Shown here: positions 23,477-28,060 of the stretch, piece after piece
Position numbering within the stretch: the first letter of the stretch is position 1
Layout of the letters: every line of letters begins with the position of its first letter
Assembly (NCBI GenBank): GCA_964428475.1
Contig: CAYRYO010000023.1
Span: 1 to 28,060 of the forward strand
From: JARICQ01 sp964428475
Lineage (GTDB): Bacteria > Bacillota > Clostridia > Tissierellales > Tissierellaceae
Direction of reading: 5' to 3'
Length of the DNA stretch: 28,060 bases
The notes under the pieces: model-generated
Seen by the model: the letters and a program-made list of their open reading frames with translations, nothing else
The model's database searches: none
What the model was told of the DNA's origin: nothing
Made by a program: the position numbers and the translations under genes

Positions 23477-23923
23477 TTATTGTTCTTTTACATTTACACT
23501 TAAGACCGCTGTAAGTTCTGGATATATCCTAATCTCTACATTAGTAGTACCAAGTGATTTTATATTTTCTTTGAGTTCTATCTTTCTCTTGTCTACAACT
23601 ATCTTATGCTCTTTTTTTAATCTGTCGGCTATATCACTTGAGGTAATAGAACCAAATAATCTCCCACCTTCTCCAGCCTTGCCTTGTAAATTTATCTTTA
23701 TACTCTCTATCTTTTCCTTTAAAGCCAATGCTTCCTTGTGCTCTAATTCTTTTCTTTCAGCTCTTTCAGATTGCTCTTCTTTCCACTTGGCTATATTTGC
23801 AGGAGTTGCTTCTAGAGCATCACCCTTTGGTAATAGGAAGTTTCTAGCATATCCTGATTTAGCATTTACCATTTCTCCTTCTTTTCCTAATCCTTTTACA
23901 TCTTTTAATAAAATTACTTTCAT
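23477..23923 (-). CDS. rplI: 50S ribosomal protein L9
   Basis: The 148-residue product has the L9 N-terminal RNA-binding domain (MKVILLKDVKGLGKEGEMV, then KSGYARNFLLPKGDA). A long Lys/Glu-rich connecting helix (about 42-78) and the C-terminal domain follow (GRLFGSITSSDIAD and the terminal VNVKEQ). It binds 23S rRNA at the base of the L1 stalk. Its ATG overlaps the gdpP stop as ATGA, indicating translational coupling. Confidence 0.97.
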   Translation of the reverse strand: MKVILLKDVKGLGKEGEMVNAKSGYARNFLLPKGDALEATPANIAKWKEEQSERAERKELEHKEALALKEKIESIKINLQGKAGEGGRLFGSITSSDIADRLKKEHKIVVDKRKIELKENIKSLGTTNVEIRIYPELTAVLSVNVKEQ

Positions 23924-25920
23924 TGTTTTTCCCCTTCCTTTAAAAAATCATCTATAGTTTTTTTAAGTATTTCTTCTGCTTCATCCATAGTAACGTCGCT
24001 AAGTTGCGTTCCTGCACTTGTCAAGTGTCCTCCGCCTCCTAGTCTTTCTAGTATGAGCTGGACTGATATATTGCCAAGTGATCTACCACTTATATGCAGT
24101 TTATTGTTTACATATGTCATTACAAATGAAGCTTCTACTCCATTTATGTTTAAAAGTTCATTTGCAACTTGAGCAGCTATAAGGAGAGAATCATCCATCT
24201 CTTCTTCAAGTCTACCTACAGCTATTTTATCAAAGATTATTTTAGAGCCCTGGATAACAGCAGACCTGTGTATAAAAGTACTGTAGTCATCCCTAAAGAA
24301 TTGTTTGACTGCTACAGTATCTGCCCCTGCTCTTTTTAGTATTGATGCTGCTTCAAATGTCCTAACCCCAGTTTGAAAACTAAAGTTTTTTGTGTCTACC
24401 ATGATTCCTGCAAGTAGTGCCTCCGCTTCAAACTTTGTCAGGTTTATCTTATTTCCCATATATGATAGAACTTCTGTAACTAGCTCAGATGCAGAAGATG
24501 CATAGGATTCAAGATAGGTAAGCACTGGTTCTTTTATAAATTCAGCACCCCTTCTATGATGATCTATTACAACCACCTTTGGTATTATCTCAAGTAGTTC
24601 TGGAGCTTCAGTAAAACTAGGCTTGTGATTGTCAACTACTACCATAAGATGAGTTTCATCTGCTATCTCAATAGCTTCTTCTGGACTTATTATATGTTTA
24701 AGTAGCTCTGGTTGCACTTTTCTCATTTCATCGTATATATTTTTAATTGAAGGATTTTCCCCTCCAATTACCAGATATCCCTGTTTATTTCTATCAGCTA
24801 TTGCTCTGAGTACACCTATTGCAGAACCAAATGAATCCATATCTGGGTTTTTATGCCCCATTACAAATACAGTATCTACTCCATCTATAAGTTGACGAAG
24901 TGCATATCCTATAACCCTTGCCTTTACCTTATTTCTCTTTTCTACAGCCTTTGTCTTTCCACCATAAAATGACAATTGATTTTCAAATTGCACTACTGCT
25001 TGATCTCCACCTCTACCTAGAGCTACGTCTACAGCACCACTGCTTTTTTTGTACAAATCAGATGGATTTTTACTATCAACTCCAACTCCAATACTAAGAG
25101 TAATTGGGATGGTATTTCCCATATCCACTTCTCTCATTTGATCTAATATATCAAACTTTTTCTCTTCTATAATCTTAAAAGCATTGTTTTCTATTATAAT
25201 AAAATACTTGTCATTTTCATATTTTCTAACGATTCCACCGTATCTAGCAAAATAACTATTTATATTTTTATCTATTTCAGCAAGTAAGAGAGGCCTATTG
25301 ACTTCCGCTGTATTTGCCTTTACATCATCGTAATTATCTACATAAGCTATAATAGATATAAGTTTTTCATCTTCATAATCTTGTTTTAAATTTACAAACT
25401 CTGTATTTTCTACCAAATAAAGCATTAGTATCTTATTGTTTACACTTTCAGTCTTTGTGGTATCAATGAAATTTGGATACACTGTATAATTCTTACCATT
25501 ATTTTTGACATCTATAGGCTTCATTTCTTTTTCTTCATTTATATCACTTATTCGTATCTCTGGGATAAAATTGGAAATATTATGATTTAGAAGTTCTTCT
25601 GCATCCATCGTATTTAAAAATGATGTATTATACCATGTTATATTTCCATTTTCATCTAACATTACAAGTGGAAATGGCATATTAAATATGGCGTGTTTTG
25701 TAGCAGATTCAAATTCATCTGTAAGTCCTTCTATATATTTTACAAACTCTTTTCTCTCTCTTGATGCACTTTTAATACTATGAAATATCAAGTATCCAAG
25801 TAGCAAAAGTCCGACTATAGATAATATTGGCTGATAAAAAGCCACTATTATAAGTAGCACTGCAATTGTAATGAGATATATCATAGCATCAGATAAAATC
25901 AAAGGTTTCTTTTCTTTCAT
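23920..25920 (-). CDS. gdpP: GdpP-type cyclic-di-AMP phosphodiesterase (DHH/DHHA1)
   Basis: The start is ATG 25920, eight bases after GGAGG; an in-frame ATG at 25935 overlaps that site. The 666-residue membrane protein has two N-terminal membrane helices (about 8-48). A PAS-like domain follows (FPLVMLDENGNITWYN near 80), then a degenerate GGDEF domain (TLSIGVGVDS and ALGRGGDQA near 275-305). The DHH domain has GHKNPDMDSFGSA near 355 and IDHHRRG near 455. The DHHA1 domain ends with GGGGHLTSAG near 635. The DHH motifs needed for metal binding are intact. GdpP hydrolyses c-di-AMP and so affects osmotic balance and wall stress. It lies in the usual DUF2232-gdpP-rplI order. Confidence 0.95.
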   Translation of the reverse strand: MKEKKPLILSDAMIYLITIAVLLIIVAFYQPILSIVGLLLLGYLIFHSIKSASRERKEFVKYIEGLTDEFESATKHAIFNMPFPLVMLDENGNITWYNTSFLNTMDAEELLNHNISNFIPEIRISDINEEKEMKPIDVKNNGKNYTVYPNFIDTTKTESVNNKILMLYLVENTEFVNLKQDYEDEKLISIIAYVDNYDDVKANTAEVNRPLLLAEIDKNINSYFARYGGIVRKYENDKYFIIIENNAFKIIEEKKFDILDQMREVDMGNTIPITLSIGVGVDSKNPSDLYKKSSGAVDVALGRGGDQAVVQFENQLSFYGGKTKAVEKRNKVKARVIGYALRQLIDGVDTVFVMGHKNPDMDSFGSAIGVLRAIADRNKQGYLVIGGENPSIKNIYDEMRKVQPELLKHIISPEEAIEIADETHLMVVVDNHKPSFTEAPELLEIIPKVVVIDHHRRGAEFIKEPVLTYLESYASSASELVTEVLSYMGNKINLTKFEAEALLAGIMVDTKNFSFQTGVRTFEAASILKRAGADTVAVKQFFRDDYSTFIHRSAVIQGSKIIFDKIAVGRLEEEMDDSLLIAAQVANELLNINGVEASFVMTYVNNKLHISGRSLGNISVQLILERLGGGGHLTSAGTQLSDVTMDEAEEILKKTIDDFLKEGEKQ

Positions 25921-25935
25921 AAACTTAACCTCCAT

Positions 25936-26898
25936 TTAGGATTCCTTTCTCCTAATCTTTCTTACGTCAAATATTGAATCAAATAATCCAATAATAAATA
26001 TTACACTTCCTATAGGTACAAACATCAGTAAAGAAATCAAAATAATTATTCTAAATACAATCTTCATCTTCATCTTTTTAAGTGAAAAATCTATAACAGA
26101 CAGTCCCTGAACTAAAAATATAAAACCTACCAAAAAAGTTATATTTAATAAAAATGCCTGATGATAATTGATCTTTAAAAGTCTAAATATAAATCCTGTA
26201 AGAAACATTATACCTATTCCTGGTATAATATTATTTGGCAATTTAAATCTTGAAAAACTACCTTTAGATACTACCCCGTAGCCCATCTTTCTAATAATCA
26301 AAGTTGATATAGAAAAATTCACATATGCTATAAAGAGTGAAAATATACTCAGCATAGATGGAATTAAAACCAACAATTCATTGTAAAGACTTTCAAGCTG
26401 GTCTTTTGTTTGAAGTAATTCATAATTAGTAAGTCCCATACCCTGAAGTGATTCTAATTGAAGACTTAAAAATTGATTCATTGCCATTTCAGCTTCTTTT
26501 ATTATATCTATATTTGCAATTTGTCCTTCCAATAAAATCAGTAGTACAAAAGGTAATAAAAATGATGCTGTAGCCATAAGGATTGTTTCAGTTCTAGTTT
26601 TTCTAGTTTTAATAGCGTGATTTAATACAAAGCTCAAAGGACCAAATGCAATCAAAAGAGTCGCACCAGAAGTAGATGAGAGTAGGCCTTGTACTATGAG
26701 AAGTGTAATTGCTAAAGACACTATATTTACTTTAAGCCCATTTCTAATACCTAGGACAATAAAAGGTACTGGTGCAATAAATATAAGTAGTGGCAAGTAG
26801 TTAACTCCATAAGCTATGTAAATTGACATAATACAAATGACAACTATTGACTCTAATATACTCCACTTTGCTTTGCCTTCATCTTTCAAACTCTTCAC
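25936..26898 (-). CDS. DUF2232 (YybS-like) membrane protein
   Basis: The 320-residue integral membrane protein has about eight hydrophobic helices. It matches the YybS/DUF2232 family, which sits next to gdpP across Firmicutes. Its function is unknown; relatives have been compared with transporter S-components. Two starts compete. GTG 26898 overlaps the stop of the upstream gene (GTGA) but is only one base from GAGGAG. TTG 26889 is eight bases from it and fits better, giving 317 residues. The C-terminus is basic (IRRKES), suggesting a cytoplasmic end. Confidence 0.85.
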   Translation of the reverse strand: MKSLKDEGKAKWSILESIVVICIMSIYIAYGVNYLPLLIFIAPVPFIVLGIRNGLKVNIVSLAITLLIVQGLLSSTSGATLLIAFGPLSFVLNHAIKTRKTRTETILMATASFLLPFVLLILLEGQIANIDIIKEAEMAMNQFLSLQLESLQGMGLTNYELLQTKDQLESLYNELLVLIPSMLSIFSLFIAYVNFSISTLIIRKMGYGVVSKGSFSRFKLPNNIIPGIGIMFLTGFIFRLLKINYHQAFLLNITFLVGFIFLVQGLSVIDFSLKKMKMKIVFRIIILISLLMFVPIGSVIFIIGLFDSIFDVRKIRRKES

Positions 26899-27221
26899 TC
26901 CTCACTGGATTCACATTCTATATATTCAAGCAAATCACTTAAATCACCATACCATCTTTCAATTTTATGTTCTTCTAATAAATTAAGTTTTATATTTTCC
27001 TTTAAATTTGACTTTATATCATCATACTCTAATCCTACCCTTTTTGAAAGCAAAAGAGACTCTAATATTATCTTTGAAATTACATCTTCTAAATTTTCCT
27101 TTGTATTTTCTTCTCCATTTGCAAATGTCTCATAAAGGCTGGCGACAGTTCCGAGTAACTGTGCTTTAAGCCATTCGATAGTTCTCATGTTTTTTATGAT
27201 ATCTATATCTCTATTTTCCAT
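26895..27221 (-). CDS. MazG-like family protein
   Basis: The small, all-helical 108-residue acidic protein (DIIKNMRTIEWLKAQLLG at the start, YGDLSDLLEYIECE at the end) resembles the MazG-like family (PF12643) found in this position in Clostridia. It lacks an obvious ExxE..ExxD pyrophosphatase set, so catalysis is doubtful. The ATG at 27221 has GAGG ten bases upstream. It is the first gene of the operon that runs on to DUF2232, gdpP, rplI and dnaB, behind a good promoter. Confidence 0.7.
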   Translation of the reverse strand: MENRDIDIIKNMRTIEWLKAQLLGTVASLYETFANGEENTKENLEDVISKIILESLLLSKRVGLEYDDIKSNLKENIKLNLLEEHKIERWYGDLSDLLEYIECESSEE

Positions 27222-27258
27222 TCTTCATCATCCTCAATTTATATTTTCCCTTACTAGA

Positions 27259-27287
27259 ATAATACAAAATAGAAAGAAATAAGTCAA
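27259..27287 (-). promoter_or_regulatory. Sigma-A-type promoter of the gdpP-rplI-dnaB operon
   Basis: On the minus strand TTGACT (27282-27287) and TATTAT (27259-27264) are separated by 17 bases. It lies just after the rpsR terminator and 38 bases before the MazG-like start codon. Confidence 0.65.
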
Positions 27288-27314
27288 ATAAAAAAAGAGA
27301 GGAAGCCCTCTCTT
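27288..27314 (-). terminator. Terminator of the rpsF-ssb-rpsR operon
   Basis: In the minus direction an 8-bp stem, AAGAGAGG with CCTCTCTT and a GCTT loop, is followed by seven uridines. The stem overlaps the rpsR stop codon (27313-27315). Confidence 0.9.
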
Positions 27315-27537
27315 ATTCTGCTGTATATGGTAAAAGTGCTACTTGTCTAGATCTTTTAATAGCTATTGTCAATTCTCTTTGATGTTTCGCACAAGTTCCA
27401 GAAACTCTTCTTGGAAGAATTTTCCCTCTATCAGTTACATGTTTTTTTAAATTGTTTATATCTTTGTAATCTATATTTTTAGATTTATCTGCACAAAATG
27501 CACATATTTTCTTTCTTGGTTTGAATCTTCTTTGCAT
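27313..27537 (-). CDS. rpsR: 30S ribosomal protein S18, zinc-binding form
   Basis: The 74-residue product is a clear S18: basic N-terminus, DYKDINNLKKHVTDRGKILPRR in the middle and KRSRQVALLPY near the end. It carries CxxC (CAFC) and CxxH (CAKH) pairs, the zinc-binding C+ form of this protein. GGGAGG lies nine bases before the ATG. It follows ssb by 16 bases in the classic rpsF-ssb-rpsR operon. Confidence 0.97.
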   Translation of the reverse strand: MQRRFKPRKKICAFCADKSKNIDYKDINNLKKHVTDRGKILPRRVSGTCAKHQRELTIAIKRSRQVALLPYTAE

Positions 27538-27553
27538 ATCTTCTTACCTCCCT

Positions 27554-27994
27554 CTAAAATGGAATATCGTCATTGTCAGTAGGATGGAAGCCATCAACTC
27601 CGCCAAAATCGGAACTATTATCGTTACTTGTTGCCTGGGATCTACTATTGTTATTTGTATCTCCCCACTCCAAGAATTCAACTTGATTAGCCACTACATC
27701 AGTAGTATATCTTCTAATGCCATCTTTTTCATAGCTACCAGATTGTATTCTACCTTGTACTCCTACCAATCTACCTTTCACAAGATAATTAGCGCAGTTT
27801 TCGCCCATTTTGCCCCATACAACTATATTTATAAAATCAGCTGTGGGTTGATTTCTAGATTCAAATTCTTGCTTTTTCTCGCGAGAAAGTCCTTTATCAA
27901 CTGCCAAGCTAAATGTCGCAACTGCTGTTCCTGAAGGTATATATCTAAGTTCAGGATCCCTAGTTAATCTTCCAATCAATACAACATTATTCAT
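27554..27994 (-). CDS. ssb: Single-stranded DNA-binding protein
   Basis: The 146-residue product has an OB-fold (MNNVVLIGRLTRDPELRY through about residue 108), a flexible Ser/Asn-rich linker and the acidic tip DNDDIPF that binds partner proteins. It coats single-stranded DNA in replication and repair. AAGGAG precedes the ATG at 27994. It lies between rpsF and rpsR, the normal Firmicutes arrangement for the main SSB. Confidence 0.97.
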   Translation of the reverse strand: MNNVVLIGRLTRDPELRYIPSGTAVATFSLAVDKGLSREKKQEFESRNQPTADFINIVVWGKMGENCANYLVKGRLVGVQGRIQSGSYEKDGIRRYTTDVVANQVEFLEWGDTNNNSRSQATSNDNSSDFGGVDGFHPTDNDDIPF

Positions 27995-28010
27995 ATAATC
28001 ACTCCTTAGA

Positions 28011-28060
28011 TTATTCTTCGTCTCTAATGATCATGTATCTCATAATGTTATCGGAAATTT
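28011..28060 (-). CDS. rpsF: 30S ribosomal protein S6, C-terminal end only
   Basis: The last 15 codons before TAA at 28011 read ISDNIMRYMIIRDEE, matching the C-terminal strand of S6. The gene continues beyond the window. The position upstream of ssb and rpsR supports the call. Confidence 0.85.
   Translation of the reverse strand, partial: ISDNIMRYMIIRDEE

Overview
The window is AT-rich with strong Shine-Dalgarno sequences, occasional GTG and TTG starts, and a Firmicutes gene order (rpsF-ssb-rpsR, then gdpP-rplI-dnaB). Protein style and gene set (NiaR-type repressor, DnaD/DnaC pair, xpaC/telA, Nif11-type leader, corrinoid ABC operon) point to an anaerobic member of the Clostridia, possibly Tissierellia. 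The sequence is a draft scaffold with three 100-N gaps. Two of them are flanked by identical 55-base ends; collapsing those ends restores clean reading frames.

Layout. (1) 1-5016, minus: a two-gene restriction-modification cassette. A small methyltransferase-like subunit is followed by a >1,416-residue chain with GIY-YIG-like, DEAH-helicase and N6-adenine methylase parts. (2) 5272-5547, plus: a small membrane-protein gene that appears cut off where it meets the next operon. (3) 5500-8794, minus: a lipoprotein/permease/ATPase importer behind a good sigma-A-type promoter, a cobalamin riboswitch and a likely terminator, so probably corrinoid uptake. (4) 8920-16099: the most unusual part. It holds a Nif11-leader peptide gene, a secreted metallo-beta-lactamase-fold alkylsulfatase-like gene and a large secreted YDG-repeat protein (all minus), with xpaC and telA on the plus strand. 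The three minus-strand genes share a 32-bp promoter-like element. The xpaC and telA genes share a second, 76-bp duplicated promoter region. The two intergenic regions xpaC/alkylsulfatase and telA/surface protein are therefore diverged copies of one bidirectional promoter module. (5) 16165-28060, minus: housekeeping genes comprising an M18 aminopeptidase, an EIIC-like transporter beside a NiaR-type regulator, dnaC, dnaD, a GNAT acetyltransferase, dnaB, rplI, gdpP, a DUF2232 membrane protein, a MazG-like protein, rpsR, ssb and the end of rpsF.

How the genes work together: the right half is a replication, translation and c-di-AMP operon set; dnaD and dnaC would load the DnaB helicase encoded next door. 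The middle looks like an exported-protein regulon joined by a shared promoter element, in which the usually adjacent xpaC and telA genes have been separated and each given a copy of the same control region. The left end is a probable acquired defence cassette. No tRNA, rRNA, CRISPR array, transposase or integrase was seen.
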